DNA of 64,000 nucleotides from Sindora glabra (GCA_020226215.1 CM035231.1:56820876-56884875), one strand, 5' to 3'. Shown: positions 12,301 to 26,836, counted from the first letter of the stretch. Program-made: numbers and translations. Notes: generated by a model from the letters alone, not told the origin.

Positions 12301-13885
12301 TTGAAGTAGATTTAATAAATATAACATAAATAGATTCTTCTATTAACAAAGTGAAACCCTTGTAAGCTTTGCCATTGCAATAATACCTAACAAATATTGC
12401 TTTATTAGATTTGGCATCAAATCTTTTAAGACATTTTTATGCATAAAACATTTGCAACCAAAGACATAAAAATATGACATTTTGGCTTTCTTTCCTTTGT
12501 ACAATTCATAGGAGGTTTTCTTTAAAATTAGCCTTATCAAGGCATGATTAATCATATAACAGGCAATATTAACCACTTCCACCCAAAATAATTCAAGAAG
12601 AGAGCAATCATTGAATATGGTCCTCGTTATATCTTATAAGCACTTATTTTTTCTTTTAATAACTATATTTTATTGTGGTATTCTAGGAGATGAAAAGTTA
12701 TGCTCAATGCCATTTTTATTGCAAAAACAAGTAAAATCATGATTTTCAAGTTTTTCACCATGATCACTTTTAATTCTTATAATGGTTATTCTTTTTTCAT
12801 TGTGAATAGGTTTTGCAAGTCTTTTGAATGCTTGAAAAGTTTCACTTTTTGAATAAATAAATAATTTTCTTGTAAATCTAGAATAGTTAACAACAATTAC
12901 AAGCACATAATAATTACCATTACGACTTTTAATTATTGAAAGACTAATTAAACCCATATGAAGTAGTTGAAGTGGTATAAATTTGAAAACAACATTTTTA
13001 GGTTTAAAAGAGGACATTACTTGTTTTTCTTTTTGACATGTATCACAAGCAAGCCTTTTATGCCGAAGCTATAAACCTTTATTCATACTTTCTAAATGTT
13101 TAAGACCTAAATTTAACTTTTTGTCAATATCTATCATATAGATATTACTATATATCTTTCCATTTAATTTGACTTGCTTATCATTATAGTTCTTAACAAT
13201 GCAATAAAAGAAATCAAAGGTGACTTTGTTTCCTTTATCACAAAATTGACTAAGTTAGTTATATTTGTGCCTTATAACTAAAAAAAATCTTTAATACAAG
13301 ATTAAGCATTCTTACTAACCTTACTTATACCTATCACCTTACATTTTGCATTGTCTCCAAAGGTAATATTTCCTCCATCTTTAAGTGTTAAGGAGAAACA
13401 TTCAAATTTATCATAAGTCATGAGCCTTAGGCACTTATTATCTAAGTACCACATGTCACTTTATGATCTCATGCAGATATACAAAAGGAACATCGCCTAT
13501 TAATTTTTAGAATCCAAACTATTTTGGGTCCATTTGAGTTAATCCCAATGTATGTTCTTTTTGTAACCCAAACTTTCTTTAGTCCAAAATAAGTATTTCT
13601 TTATTAGCACAAAGAATGAATTCTATGACTATTCTCTTCATAATAGAAACATGTAATGTTAGATTGGCTTTTCATTATTTCTTTAACAAAGAAGTTTTTG
13701 TTAAAAAACATTCTTTCCATTAGGGTCATACTCGAGACCTTTTTTGTCAAAGTTAGTTCTTTGGTTAATCAATACATTAAGGAAATCTTTTTCTTTTATG
13801 AATTTCTCAAGTGTTTTGTTTAAATTATCAAATTTTTGCTTGAGACTTTCATAAGTGATGCAAGTTTGTGAGATTAACATAAGTA
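12300..13885 (-). pseudogene. decayed Ty1/Copia gag-pol fragment
   Basis: Read from right to left, the minus strand gives degraded Copia landmarks in the correct order: a protease-to-integrase spacer around 13,330-13,480, a GAG-pre-integrase-like stretch with 'CDTCQKEKQ' near 13,020-13,060, an integrase core (13,017-12,670, with 'LLHMGLISLSI...YYVLVIVVNYSRFT' and 'IRSDHGE'-like motifs), and 'YELYKGKKAKMSYFYVFGCK' (12,582-12,343). Catalytic Asp positions are partly lost (NYSRF where DDFSRF is usual), and stops and frameshifts are frequent. No LTRs, reverse transcriptase or RNase H were found. An old truncated insertion abutting the CACTA remnant. Confidence 0.7.
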
Positions 13886-13904
13886 ATACTTTTCTTGTTC
13901 TAAA

Positions 13905-16300
13905 GCTTCTACTACAAAAAATTATTATTTAGCAATAGAATTGATGAAAATTACTAATAAATTTGAAGTCATTTTTAAAATGTCTGTTGGTAATTTAATT
14001 AGTAACTAATTTACTACTCTTATGTAAAATTTTGTTACTAGCTCCAACGCTAAATAAAGACCACATGATGACCATTAAAAATGATGAGTAAAAAATAACA
14101 ACACATATATCTATCACTAATTATAAAATTAGCAATGGACATTTTATTACTAAATGTTAAATTTTCTACTTTTAGTGATAAAATTTTCTATTGCTAATAT
14201 AAGTATTTAATTATGAATATCCCATATTTAGCAAAAGAAATTTCCATCGCTAACATGAATCCATTGCTAAATTGAAATTTTTTTGGCATTTTTATTTATA
14301 TATTTATTGTTAATTTCATCGATAATTTGGAATTTTTTGTAAAATTTTTTGTTATTTTGTAAACTAATGTTTGTAACAAACATCTTGCATAAACATAATT
14401 GAACAACAATTTATATAGATTCAACAAATACATTTTCACCAATTTAAACATATTTTATAATAATTTTTTTACATAACAAAAAAATTATTAAAAATAATTG
14501 AATCCAATACGTACAAAATGAAATTCAATAATATTTACCAAAAAAATGAAATCCAATATTTTTATGACTATCCTAACGCATAATGGCCTAGTTATCAAGT
14601 GTATCCTTATCACTCCCCTTTCTCTTGCTGAGAAGGTGACTTATATAGAGGTGGCTTCGAGATGCTTAACTTCTAGAACATCATTTGGAAGTAGTAGTTA
14701 TGATGGTCAATTTAAGCTTGTAGAATCAAAAGATATTGCTACTAGGTTGTTATCACCTAGTTATTTTTTATAATAACATTATGTGCAACAACAAGCTTTT
14801 CATTCCAATGTTAGATCTTACTCTACAACTCTTGTAGCTTAACCTATAAAGATGAACCTGTCATTATGGATAATGGCCTAATAACTTTATGTGCTTTCAA
14901 GCCTATACCATAAATGTGACCTTCTTTATTTTTACTTTTAGCCACTTTTATCCATATAGAGGTCTTACTAACATAGGCAAAGCTACCTTTATCACTATTA
15001 GCTAAAGGCTAAAAAGAGTGTTCCTTTAGTAACCTAGAATAGTTGCTTACAAATTAAAAATGAAAGGTTAAATAGAAGTGAGAATGCATTTTATCAAAAA
15101 AAAAAAAGCACAATGGAACTTAATGAACCAAAATTTACCCAAGTCTTTATAGCTCAGTAATCTAGTAATCCGTAAATTCCTACGTGTCTTCCTTTTTCAC
15201 ATAAGTATGAAAATGCAAGAACACCTATGGATTAGTAGGCATGTGATCTAAACTAGTTGCTTGTAAATTTATATGACATAAAATAACAATAAGTTAATAT
15301 GGTTCAGAATGCAATTACATATTAAAAGTAACCATTATTAATGTCTCACTATCTTTTTATTATGCTCAAACATAAAGATCGAAACATTGATGAGTAGGCT
15401 CCCTCCAATATTAAATGCCTTAGTTTTCTTGTTAACCTCTTGCTTTTTGTTAAAGTTCTTTTCATCCTTTTTTTTAAGATTATAAAAAATGTCATCAAGC
15501 ACCTATTCAAGTTTTTTTAATAAACCCTTCCTTTTTTAGTCTATTATGCCCTTATAGTTCGTCACAACCTTATGAACAACATTTTTCTTAATGGTGTACC
15601 TTAGCTTAGGCTTTTATTTGCAACAATGTAACATATTAAGTCAAATGAATGTTAATATATAAATTAAACCATAAATATAAAGTTAACAATCTAGAACCTA
15701 TATTCACCTGTCAATCACTAAACCACTAGCCTTTAAGGCCTTTTGAATAACTATTATATGTGAGGATTGACTCCATGAAGTGAGTTTGGATCACCTTTGT
15801 TATGTCCTTAATAGGACCATGGTTAAATACTTATTAACTTATAATCAAATACAACTAAATACATGAATGCAAAATACGAAGTTGTAATTAATTAGATGCT
15901 AATAATAGTTATTTTATTAAATTCTAAATAATACTTACAAGTCACTTTTTGAACACAACTAAACCTTACCATCAATCGCGACTCTACACCTAGGTAAAGT
16001 CGGTGGCTATCTTAGATAAGTGGCATATATTAGAGCATTCTACTGTGTAAAGTGCTTAATAAGGTCTTGAAAAGTAAGTTAGAAAAAGTCTTAAGTAACT
16101 AGCTAAGAAGTATGGGGCTCCTGCCTAGGTGACCAGCATAGTGGCTGCTAACTAGTTAATGATGCCAATGTTGTGGGTTTGGATGGCATGGTGCTTTGAA
16201 TGATCAAAGATGATGGATTCATTGTTTTATAACCATGACCTCTGAGCCCATGGTCACCTCTAGTGAAAGTTTGTTTACCTTTGCATGATAATGGCATAAT
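13905..16300 (-). mobile_element. CACTA (En/Spm-like) transposon remnant
   Basis: The left border shows 'CTACTACAAAAAATTA' (about 13,909), one base from the canonical CACTACAAAAAA terminus. It is followed by a subterminal zone (13,920-14,360) with many TTAGCAA/TTGCTAA repeats, as expected for this superfamily. On the minus strand, 14,880-15,000 encodes 'SIWIKVAKSKNKEGHIYGIG', matching the conserved W-x-x-V-G-x-K-KGRVYGLG region of plant Ptta/En-Spm (Transposase_24) proteins. Near 15,780-15,830, 'ITKVIQTHFMES' fits the upstream part of the same family. Reading frames are badly broken and no right terminus was located, so the right boundary is approximate. Confidence 0.5.
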
Positions 16301-18780
16301 ATTTTACAACATTCAACAAAATTAAACACTTGAATATCCAACTAATTCCAACTAATAACATTTAAAAATATTTGGTAAAAAATGAGAATGGCAACAATGT
16401 ATATAATGAAAATCAAAATAATAAAAAAATAATATATCCAACTAATTTAACATAAATTAAGCATGACAACAACATATATTCAATAACAAAAAGTAACAAT
16501 CTCCTTATTTTTGGTTGCTTAACAAACATGTTAATTAAAATAAATAAATGTTTAACTTAAACCTAAAATAAATAAAAAATATAGGAATTCATCCAAACAT
16601 GTTACAAGTTAAACAAAAAATAAATATATATTTAACTTAAAACCAAAATAGCTTAAAAGTATAAGAATTCATCTAAACATTTTCTAAATTAAGTTAAAAA
16701 TAACTAAAAAATATAACAAATTAACACCACATCCAGTAAATTAAACCCAAAATAGCTAAAAATGGAAAAGTATAAGAATGCTAGTTATTTAGGAAAACTC
16801 ATTAAATAAAATGGAGAGTGGTACACATGACATGATAGCAACATTAGACAAGTTAGATAGAGGTAATTTTGGTTATGGTGCTAGGGAAAGAGATGTTATA
16901 CCTTTTTTAAAATATAATAATTTTTTGATAAGAATGACTAAAATAGCCAATAAGTATAGTTAAATTGAAAATTTTGAGTGTGGATTATGGAATAAAGCAA
17001 AATTGGATGTTTTAGGACATTTTGAAATAAGAATTTTATGAGAAATAGATGAGAAAAGATAAAAAATAGTAATAAGGTCTAAGGTTTTTAGTTATTATTA
17101 GGGAGTACATCAATATAAATGTAATTTTAGGAACATTTTAAAAAATGCCCTTACTAACCATTGGTTAAAATTTGCTAATCCGTTTAATTTTCCTCAAAAT
17201 TTCTTAAATTTTATATGCAATTATCCTTACTTTCATGACCTCTAAAGCTTTCCTCCTTTTATATATTTGATTTAACGAGGCAAGGTGTAGATTTTCTTCA
17301 ATTTCTTCATTTAATTAAGGTAAATACTTCATCCTTATTTGAATTCCTCTTTATTTTCCTTGAAGTAGATGAAAAAAGGGATTGTTTGGTTTTTGTAAAC
17401 TTTAGGAACCCTAAGTAAGGAAAAACTTTGATTTGGATGTGATTACAATTAAAGAACACCAAATCTAATTCTTAGCATCTTTTTTTATATGAGTGAGTGA
17501 TTACTCTGTCTCTATTATGATGAATTACTTAGTTTAGTTATATATTGAGTTTTATGTGATTTTGCTTTATAATTTATTGATTTATGAGGTTTATATTGAA
17601 TTTAATATTAGAAGAAGTTAGTTTGAAGTGTTAGATATATAAATTAATGATTGGATAACGGTTTAGTAAGTAATAAATGAGTTAAGAATGTATTTAAGCT
17701 CTAATAAATAGTAATTTTTTTGTAAAAAATGTAGAATCTTTTTACTTAAATTTATTATAAAATTGATTCTCCACATCCAAAAGTGAAATCTTAGTGTGTG
17801 AAACAATTCCACCATCGATTCTCTTGCTTTTAAAGTTATGATTCATCCATGAATTAATTTTTCTTTTTTAAAAAATGAAATTTTCACTTAGAATTGGTTC
17901 TAGAATCAATTTTGCACCTCCATAATCAAAATTTACACTTAAATTGATTTTAAAAGGACTCACCTAGCTTTATTTCATTTTTTAACAATGCATTAAATAA
18001 AAATGGATCTTTTAATGCATGATTAACCATGAAATTGATATGGGAACATATTAGTATGGATCCTCACCTCTTTCAAGCATATGTTTATCTAATGATTCAT
18101 GGATACATGTTATGAACATGTTGTATTATTGCTTATAAAATGAAATATGATGGGTGCCTTTGAAAAGAAGCATGAGATGTTTAAGATTTAAAAACATTAC
18201 TAAAAAGATACAATGATTAAAATGCTAGTCAAAGCACTCGTGATAGCTAGTAAATGATATAATATAATGTGAACAAATTTATATTATTGTTATGCAATAG
18301 AACAAATTGTATAGCCTTGCATTGAGGCATGATGATGTTAAACTAATGTGATAAGTATGATTTATTGCATGACATATGAAATGTGAAAAAGGGCGATATG
18401 AATACTAAATAATTAATTTTGGTGCAAGGTAAGTGGGGTATAAGATTGGCTTGAAAGAAAAAAGGATAGAAGGGATAGGTAGGATATAAAGGTGACCTAG
18501 GAGTTGTACAGTGAATGCATGTATTTACTCATTACTTATTACATTGAATCATGATATAGACTTGAAATATAATTGTTCTTTAGAACTTTTATATGGCATA
18601 CTTGCAATAAAAATGACTATGTTTAAGTGATATACATATCACAATATACCAAAATTAGTTAAAATTGATTTGTTGAAGAAATAATGTAGAAAAGTGGCTT
18701 AACTAAGTCATACCCCTAGTGATTCCTTGGTATTATCTTTTGCTATGAATTCTTAACAATATTTACATAATTGTTGAATT
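16300..18780. other. intergenic AT-rich DNA, nothing recognised
   Basis: No ORF of substance, tandem array or terminal repeat. Could include the unlocated right half of the CACTA remnant. Confidence 0.4.
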
Positions 18781-20200
18781 ATTAACGCATTAAAATGAAA
18801 GAAACTAATGCAAATAGAATGCAAATACAACAAAATAAAATTCTGTAATAGAATGGTGCAATATGTTGTATACTATATAAAAAAATTATGCAGAACATAG
18901 AATACATGATTGAGGGGTTGTTCGCATGAAATTAAACAATAGCAATAAACTAAACAAGCATAAAATAGAAGCAAAATAGAACGTAGACAAAAAGAACTCA
19001 ATGTAATAAGATAGTTAATTTAAGGAATTGAGAGCTTTAATTTAGATTAATTATGGATCAATTAAGATTTGAATTTTCTAATTAATTCTTCAATCTTGAA
19101 TTATCCATAATCCCTATAATAATTCATAAATCCTATACTAGATGATAATCTAGAATTTAATCAATTAAGATTAACTAAATTAAGTAATTGCTATAATTCA
19201 TAATCTAAATTGAAACTGATTTAATATAGAATTCAATTGAATTGAGAAATTAAATAAGAAATCTCCAAATTAATCCCTTAACCCTCTGCCTTTATATGTA
19301 AAACTACAATTCACCAATGACAATTTGATATCAAAACAACTAAGAATTAGAAATCACAAGGATGAATATTAATTATATTAAATCAACATCTAACATAAGC
19401 AACTTTGAGAATTCAACACAAATAATTAGGGAAAAAGGAAAATTAATTAAGGAAAGTTAACATTACAAATTATAATCTCATAATCTAGTGGGGATGAGCC
19501 TCAAACTCCTTGAACCAACTCTAAAAATTAACCTTCCATGGCTAGAGGACACAAGCTAGAAGAAAAAGGAAGAAAGTTATTTACTAGGTGTGTGTAAAGT
19601 TTAAATGTCTAATGAGTTCTCTCATTTTATTTGACCTAATTAATATAAAACCCATATAGACCTAACTTCTATGCCTCTTAGGATTACCCAGACCTATTTT
19701 TAACAAAATAATTATCTTTAATAGTTACAGTAGTGAATCCCTTCAAGTTTGAATTCCAGCTAGTTTAAGACTACTAAAATAGGATAATTTGGAAAACCCA
19801 TAAAATATGAAACTTATAGGCTAAATGTCTTATGAAAATTTGAGTGCTAGTTCTATGTTAATTTAACCTTTATAGCTCCGGATATAGCCTAAAAATCGAG
19901 GTAGGTTTAGCTGAAAGAAACACATGACTTTAACTTCTCAGCTACATATAACAATATAAACTTTACCTTAATTTGATGTCCAGGTCTTAAGATATAACTA
20001 AAAAAAATAGTGTTAAAATCCAACATTTATCAAATAAATTTATATTATTGTACAATCAACCCAAAATTATAAAATAAGGCTAATTATATAAAATTAAGCA
20101 TATATAATACCTAAAAGATATAGAATAGGAAAAAATAAAATAGTAAAAAATTTTCTCATCAAATTCCCTCACATTTAGCTCTTGCACGTCCATGAGCAAC
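18780..20200. other. non-coding, possibly retrotransposon-derived
   Basis: Less repetitive in texture than its neighbours, with no ORF. On the minus strand 20,200-18,780 has the look of a long non-coding interior of an LTR element (for example 'tggacgtgcaagagctaaat' at its start), but no LTR pair or primer-binding site was identified. Classification is a guess. Confidence 0.25.
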
Positions 20201-20699
20201 ATACAACTTTATTTAAAACTAAAAAGTAAAGGACTTTATTTTCCAAAGATTTCAAAATTACAAATTTACAAGTAAGAAACCAATAAAAGTTAGCAAGAGA
20301 CATAACACATCATAAAGAAAATTTTTGATAAACTTGAAACTAACCAATATAGCAACTTCATTAAAAAAAAGTAGATTAAATTAGTAAATTTTCACAAGAT
20401 TCATTTTTCATCTTTCAAGTGTTTGGGATAATGTTTCACTCAAGTTCTTTCTATAAAATTACCCTATCATAAGCTTACTAATCATCTAATCTCCACTACT
20501 TAAATCACATGCACAACATAAATAAAAAATATTTTATTTATAGTTGTAATGTGGCTAAGGTAAAAGTAAGAAAAGTAAGGATATGGAGGGTTAAAAATCA
20601 AAGAAATCAATAGAGCACTTGAATCAAATATATATATGGACAAATCATAAACAACTATAATTTAACGCAACAAGCCAAATTCAAATTCAAATACTTATA

Positions 20700-20840
20700 A
20701 ACTTCTTTATTTTTTCCTTTTCCTTTCTTTCTTTTCTTCTTTTCTTTTTTTCCAATTTAATTCAATTTTTTTATTATTTTTTTTGCTTTTCTTTTTTTTT
20801 ATTTTCTTCTACTTTTTTTTGACTTTAATTGATTTTTTTT
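20700..20840. repeat. polypyrimidine tract
   Basis: About 140 bp almost free of purine on the top strand (runs of T, TTTTC and TTTTCTTTT). Confidence 0.6.
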
Positions 20841-21489
20841 CAACCAACCTTTGATGATGACTTTTCATAACATAGAAACTTATTATAAAATATTTTAAAT
20901 AAGTTAAAATTCTAATATAGAAAATATTGATTGAATTAATTAATTACATATTTTTCCAACTAATTTTTATTATTTACAATTTGGAAACTAATATTGTTGA
21001 ATAGTATAGATATATACAAATTTTTCTTCAAATGTGAGTAACAAATAATAGATAAAAAATAAGTTGTTAAAATTTTCATTTATTTAATTTATATTTTTCT
21101 TTGTTATACTTCTATTTAGATCGATGATTTTCATCTAATTATGAAATCAATTATGAGAAATATATAAAGAGAGCTATATTTATTAATAAAAACTAATTGA
21201 TTTGGCATATGTTCACATAGGAGGAAATAGTATGTATATCTAAAATCCATTATTTATAAATCAGAATGTATGATTATAAAATAAATGTAACAAATTAGAT
21301 TCTACCAGCCTCTTTTATAGGTTGCAATCTTTGAATAATATCTTTAAGAAAAAGTTTAAACCCATGTTTATATTTGATGTGGATTTCTTACCCCTTTTAA
21401 CAACGTTTATGGGACATAAGCCAAAGTGAAGTTCAATTTTTTAGTGAGGAAGTGTGAATTAGAGGATAAAAGTAAGAGTGTAGAAATAA

Positions 21490-21646
21490 TATTGATTTAA
21501 TTTCATACAAATAATTCATAAATTAGCCGATAATTAATAAATTAATTAATAATTAATAGTTAAAAATTAATAAATTAGTTGATTGTATAAGAAATATTTT
21601 ATAAAATTAATTATAAAACTAGTAAAAAAATGTAGAATGACATAAA

Positions 21647-21702
<56 letters not shown>

Positions 21703-22350
21703 TAATTCATATTTATTTCAATATCAAATTATATTAACATAATCCATATGTTTAAAATAAAAATATAATGATATAAAATTTAATTGATAATATCTTATGA
21801 CCTTCTATAATTATTTACTTACATAATTTTTATTTAATTATTATTTGTGATAAAAATATAATTAATTATATTTTATAACATTATATATATTTATATGTGT
21901 ATACTTTAAGAATATATAATTAATCAAAATTGAATTGATTATATTTTATAACATTATATATTTATTTACTTACTTATATTTATTTGCACAGGATATAGGG
22001 TAAAAATATATGTACTTAAAAATTTTAATTAGTTATAATTTACAATATTACATATACATTTACTTAACTAATTATTTTTGTTTAATTATTGATACTAAAT
22101 TTGAAGATAGGAACGCTTGATTGGAAAAAATATTTAACTTTACATGATTAAAGGCATGATTATCAATTAATTAAAAGAAAAAATTGATAAGATACAAATT
22201 ATCAATTATAAATTATTTAAGGTAATTTATTAAATTATAACTTATTTTTTGATAAATTAATAAATAAAATATTTTTTAAAAAATTAATTTATAATTTATT
22301 AACTTATTAAATATATCAATAAAGTATAAATCAATTTATTTATTAAGTAC
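21490..22350. repeat. AT-rich MITE-like element, copy 2, split by an (AT)n run
   Basis: The left side ('gataattaataaattaatta...aaattagttgat') and the right side ('ggtaatttattaaattataacttattttttgataa') match the two ends of the 39,950-40,640 element. An (AT)n microsatellite of about 55 bp (about 21,645-21,700) has expanded inside it. No coding capacity. Confidence 0.45.
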
Positions 22351-22379
22351 AATAGTGCCATTATTGTAAGTTACATTTT

Positions 22380-22850
22380 CTGTTTAATCCATTGGACGAT
22401 GATGATAGACTAGATAATAGTCTGACAGACTGTTGCTTTCCTTCTATTGTTACCTAATGGTAAGGTAATAGGTAATCAATCATCAACGGTCATTATTGGA
22501 ACTTACTTCATCTGTTCATCAACATTCAGCCACGTCAACATTTTTGTATCATACAATATCTTTTTAATATTTGTACCATAGAATCCACCCATTAATAATA
22601 ATAATATATGAGATTCTATTCTTTAATTTTATTAGACTGCTGATAACAAAAAATTCTATCTTCTCTCATTTTAGTGAAGATTCAAAATTTTTTTTTGGAG
22701 TTTATTAAAATTGAGAAAAAAAAAACCTAGGATTCCGTGCTACTGTAAATTTGGTTTTTCAACGATGAGGACTGCGCGGAGGGTGACGGATTGTACAGGG
22801 ATTTGAATTGTTTTTAATGGTATAATTAAAATGATTAGCAAGTTAAATTT
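22380..22850. other. less AT-rich single-copy-looking segment
   Basis: Two patches with higher GC (22,385-22,560 and 22,720-22,805, the latter with CpG-rich 'gaggactgcgcggagggtga') and no array structure. No ORF, splice structure or known motif. Could be a relic of a gene promoter or UTR. Confidence 0.3.
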
Positions 22851-23229
22851 ATATTTCTTGTGAAGGTATATATATATATATATATATATATGAAAGATTT
22901 TAAGTTTGAATTCATGATATAAATGGGAATAAAATTTTAAAATATTATTAAATGTTACCGTACTACTAAAAATATCAACATATTATATTTTTCTTTATTC
23001 AAATTTGGATTCCATTAAAATAGTGAGTTTGAGTTCAACTTTAAACTCATAAAGCTTATAAAGTTCAAACTTAATCTTGATTATTATACAAGTTTAATCT
23101 CGATCAAATGCATTATAATATATTTAATAGTTATTTTTTAAAAATAATAATAAAAATAACAACAAACTCATTTTCACATGTTATCTTTTTTTTGGTTTTT
23201 TACTTTTTTTTCTTCAAAAGGAAGAAAAA

Positions 23230-23740
23230 TAGTAGTATGTAAAATGTGTTTGATAATGCTAAAATATTTAATACTGAATTTTAAGTATTAATTTTATTAA
23301 ATACTAAATTTACAACATTTGATTTTTTTTAATTTTAAATGTTGAATTTAATTAATAAATTAAAAATTTATCACAAAGTGTAAAAATCTTATAAAATTTT
23401 AAAATTATTCTTAATTATAATTTTAAAAGTTCTACATAGTTAATAAACAATGTAATATAGTTTATATATTTAATTGTTATTTCAAAAATGGAGATAAATT
23501 AAATATATTTATCCAATAAAATCTTATTGAAAGAAGAATAATTATTGAATACATTCAATTATTAAATGGGTTTAATGAATTTTTACATAATTTAATATTT
23601 AATCTTAATAAATTAAATAATATAATGTAACCTTAATTGTAAATCTATTCAATCAAACAATTAATGTCACTAAATATATTTTTATTCAATATATTATTAC
23701 TCACATTTAATTTTTTTTAGAAAACCAAACTAATAAAATT
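23230..23740. repeat. AT-rich MITE-like segment
   Basis: Begins with 'tgtttgataatgctaaaata' and ends with 'tagaaaaccaaactaataaaa', a TTTGGTT/AACCAAA-style pairing with many TTAATA/TATTAA repeats between. No coding capacity. Boundaries approximate. Confidence 0.3.
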
Positions 23741-23749
23741 TCCTCCAAA

Positions 23750-24900
23750 AAAACATTTATGCATGTAAATTAAACCTTTTTTAAAATCACTATATATAGT
23801 AAGGCATTGTTGTGAATAAGGAGACTAATGACTTTGATTAAAGTTGTTAAAACGGATTAATTTAATCCTACCAAGTTAAATCAATAGATGAAAATTATAT
23901 ATTGAGTTAGTCTTAAATTTGATTTTTTTTTTATCAAGTTAAGCTAAGTTGGATTAGTATAGTACCCATCTCATGTTAATTTTTACTAGATAGTATTAGG
24001 CGGGTTTTGCTACCCATTATATTTTATTATTATTGTTATTACTACTATTACATCACATGTTTATTTATTGTTAATTTTACAGTATTAGTTAATTAAAATT
24101 AATTAGTATTATTACTACTACTATTTAAAAATTTATTATTATTAATGGATATAATAAAAATAGTAAAAAAATTAAAGCACAATATTTTTTAATGTGAAAA
24201 TCCTTCTTTTAAAAGAGTAATTAAAAATTATGGCACTTAGACTAAAATAGTTTAGTACTAATTAAAATAGATACAAATATTTTGTTAACTAAATTCATAT
24301 TATATATATATTGGTATTTTATTGTATTACTAATAATTTATTACTCTAATTAATATATTTATTTATTTATAATAACTATTTTATGTATGTGTAGTTATAA
24401 TAATTACTTTATGTAATTATATTTTATTAATTTTTAAGTTTTTCTATGATAAATTAAATTTTTTGCATAATTTTTATTAATTTTTTAATTTTAAATATTT
24501 AATTTTTAATAATTTCGTGTTTATTAATAATATTAAATATATAATTATTTATTTTAAATATTTTAAATTTTAATATAATTATTTATTTTGATAAAATTGT
24601 ATACTATAAATTGATGAAATTAAATATATAAATTTATTAATTTTAATATTAAAAAATTATTTAATATTACTCATATATATAATTTTAATATTATATATTA
24701 AATATAATTTTTAATATGTTAAAATTATTATTTTAATATATATAAATATATAATAAAGTAATTATTTATTATTAGGTAATAAATTGATAGACTAATATTT
24801 ATTAATTTTAATTTTCTATCAAATTAAATTAATCAATTCCAATCCTCACCTAAATCATTATTATTATTTTTATACTAATTTTAATTTCGAATCAAATAAA
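23750..24900. other. low-complexity AT-rich DNA
   Basis: Runs of ATT/TTA with almost no G or C from about 24,000 to 24,830. Nothing functional seen. Confidence 0.5.
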
Positions 24901-24905
24901 ATTAT

Positions 24906-25120
24906 ATGAACCTTAAATCAACCTATCAAATTCATCCTTGCCCACCGTTTGATGTATACCGTTTTAAGGAACGGTTAGTAAAGGTACGCTGTTCTGTAAA
25001 CTGCAAAAAAATCCAACACCGGCCTCGTTGCGTAATCATGCGCAGTTCTAGTGTTTCCGGTTTCCCCATCAATCATAGTATCATGCAATGACATGTGGCA
25101 GCGTCAGAGTGGTGTGACAT
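24906..25120. other. short GC-richer patch, unrecognised
   Basis: About 200 bp near 45% GC in AT-rich surroundings. A 61-codon plus-strand ORF spans most of it, but it resembles no protein I know and has no neighbours. It is followed at 25,116-25,133 by an (AT)n run. Confidence 0.25.
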
Positions 25121-26818
25121 ATATATATATATATTCTTCGAAAAATGATGTGACTTATTTTTAAGACACGTACAACTCTGTTATCCTTTTTTATTAAAAG
25201 AGATTTAAAAAAAAAAAGTAAAGAGAAGATAATTTTAAAAGAGCAATAAATATATATATTTTATTAAAATAATAAGTTTTGATAAATAAAGCAAATTTTA
25301 AAATAAAAATTATATTTTATCATTTGAAAAACAGTAAGATTTTGAAAAACAGTAAGATTTTAAAAAAGGAAAATGTTCAGATTATAATTTTATTATTTTC
25401 ACTTTTTCATTTTATAAATAAACAGAATTTAAAATTTAAAATTTTTATATTTTTTAATAAAAATAGTAAGTTCCTCAGCACACGTATAACAAATTGGGCG
25501 CACTCTTAAACATGCTGGCTTGGACTTATATCTTTATATATATTGGTGAATGGCTTGGACTTATATGTAATTGTCCGTAGGTGAGTATAAGAGAGAAAGT
25601 TGAAATAAGTCATCTATTATGTTTTCCGATCTCAATATAAAAGAACGAAAATGTTTAATACAGGAGGATTTTATGCTACGCATGTTAGATTTGTTGTATG
25701 CAGTACAAAATAAAATTGGATAATGTTATTCCTAATTTTCTATATTCACTTTTTATTTACTTTTTTCATAAATTATAAGATTTGTAATTCTATAAATTTT
25801 ATTATATATAAAAAATATATAATCACTTAGCCACTCCCTTGAAGGGAAATGATAGTAGCATTTTCCTATAAAATTTATATCTCAATTGTAGGATTGGTAT
25901 CATAAAATCTGAACCATTTATTAAGATAACCTTTAACTCGTCTTCGATCAAATGGTACAGGCAAGCGCAGATTTTTTTTCTTTGGCAAACAACTGCATCT
26001 CCATCGGATCATCAATGACAGTGGTGACCAAGATAATGATAGAAACTCGTCCAAGATTTTCTCTCTCAGTCAAGCCATACCTCCTGTTTGGTTGCAAAGA
26101 AAACAGGGAGGAAAGAAAAATGGGAGAAGAAATTTACTCTCTATCTCTCGTCTTGGCGTTCTATAGCCAGCCGAAATTAAAATCAACGTCTTAACACAGA
26201 TCAGATGCAGACAGCCAGGAAAGAATGGCGATGTCGGCAACACTCTCCTACTGGCCCCTTAAAACGATAAATCACTGGCCTACTAGAATGTCACTGAGGT
26301 TATGATTTTACTGTAATTATTAAAAAGTAGGTATAAATATAAAATTTTTTATCATAATAATATAAAATTATTAAAAATTATAAATATAATGTAATTTATG
26401 ATTATAACATTATGTAATATTATAATTATAAGCTGTAATTTAAAATAAATAATTAATTCTTGGAATTTGTTTCTCGGTTTTCGTTTGTGATTAAAGGATT
26501 TGATTTTTATTCTAAAATTTCGCTAAATGATTGAATGGGTTTCTAGATATTTGAGAGATCTGTAATTTCTGGTAGAATTATGTTCCAGAGCAATTTAGTT
26601 CTAAACGGGACTTGCAGCAATGATGTGTAGAGGAAGGATACTACATGGGGTGTATTTTTCCCCAGGTGAGAGTAATGATCTATTTTTGGAATTTAAGCCT
26701 TCATTAGATGAAGAAAATATAAACAATAATAAAGCATATAGCAAAATCTTATTTCCGTTTACTTCAACATTAGGTTAAAATTAATTTACACAATACATTG
26801 TCATACACGTGTCGAGAG
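25120..26818. other. intergenic DNA left of the Harbinger element
   Basis: 25,940-26,290 is noticeably less AT-rich and holds an 80-codon open stretch with no recognised domain. A duplicated 'gaaaaacagtaagatttt' occurs at about 25,326 and 25,344. No gene can be defined. Confidence 0.35.
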
Positions 26819-26836
26819 TAAAGGGTCGTTTGGTTC
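26819..26836 (+). repeat. left Harbinger terminus with TAA target duplication
   Basis: TAA (26,819-26,821) then AGGGTCGTTTGGTTC. Related GTTTGGTT motifs at about 26,920 and 26,977 form subterminal repeats. Confidence 0.8.

Noticed and set aside
14546..14773. 75-codon plus-strand ORF
   Set aside because: Lies within the CACTA remnant, whose recognisable protein similarity is on the minus strand.
24906..25091. 61-codon plus-strand ORF
   Set aside because: No recognisable domain, no neighbours, and no promoter or splice evidence; kept only as a composition anomaly.
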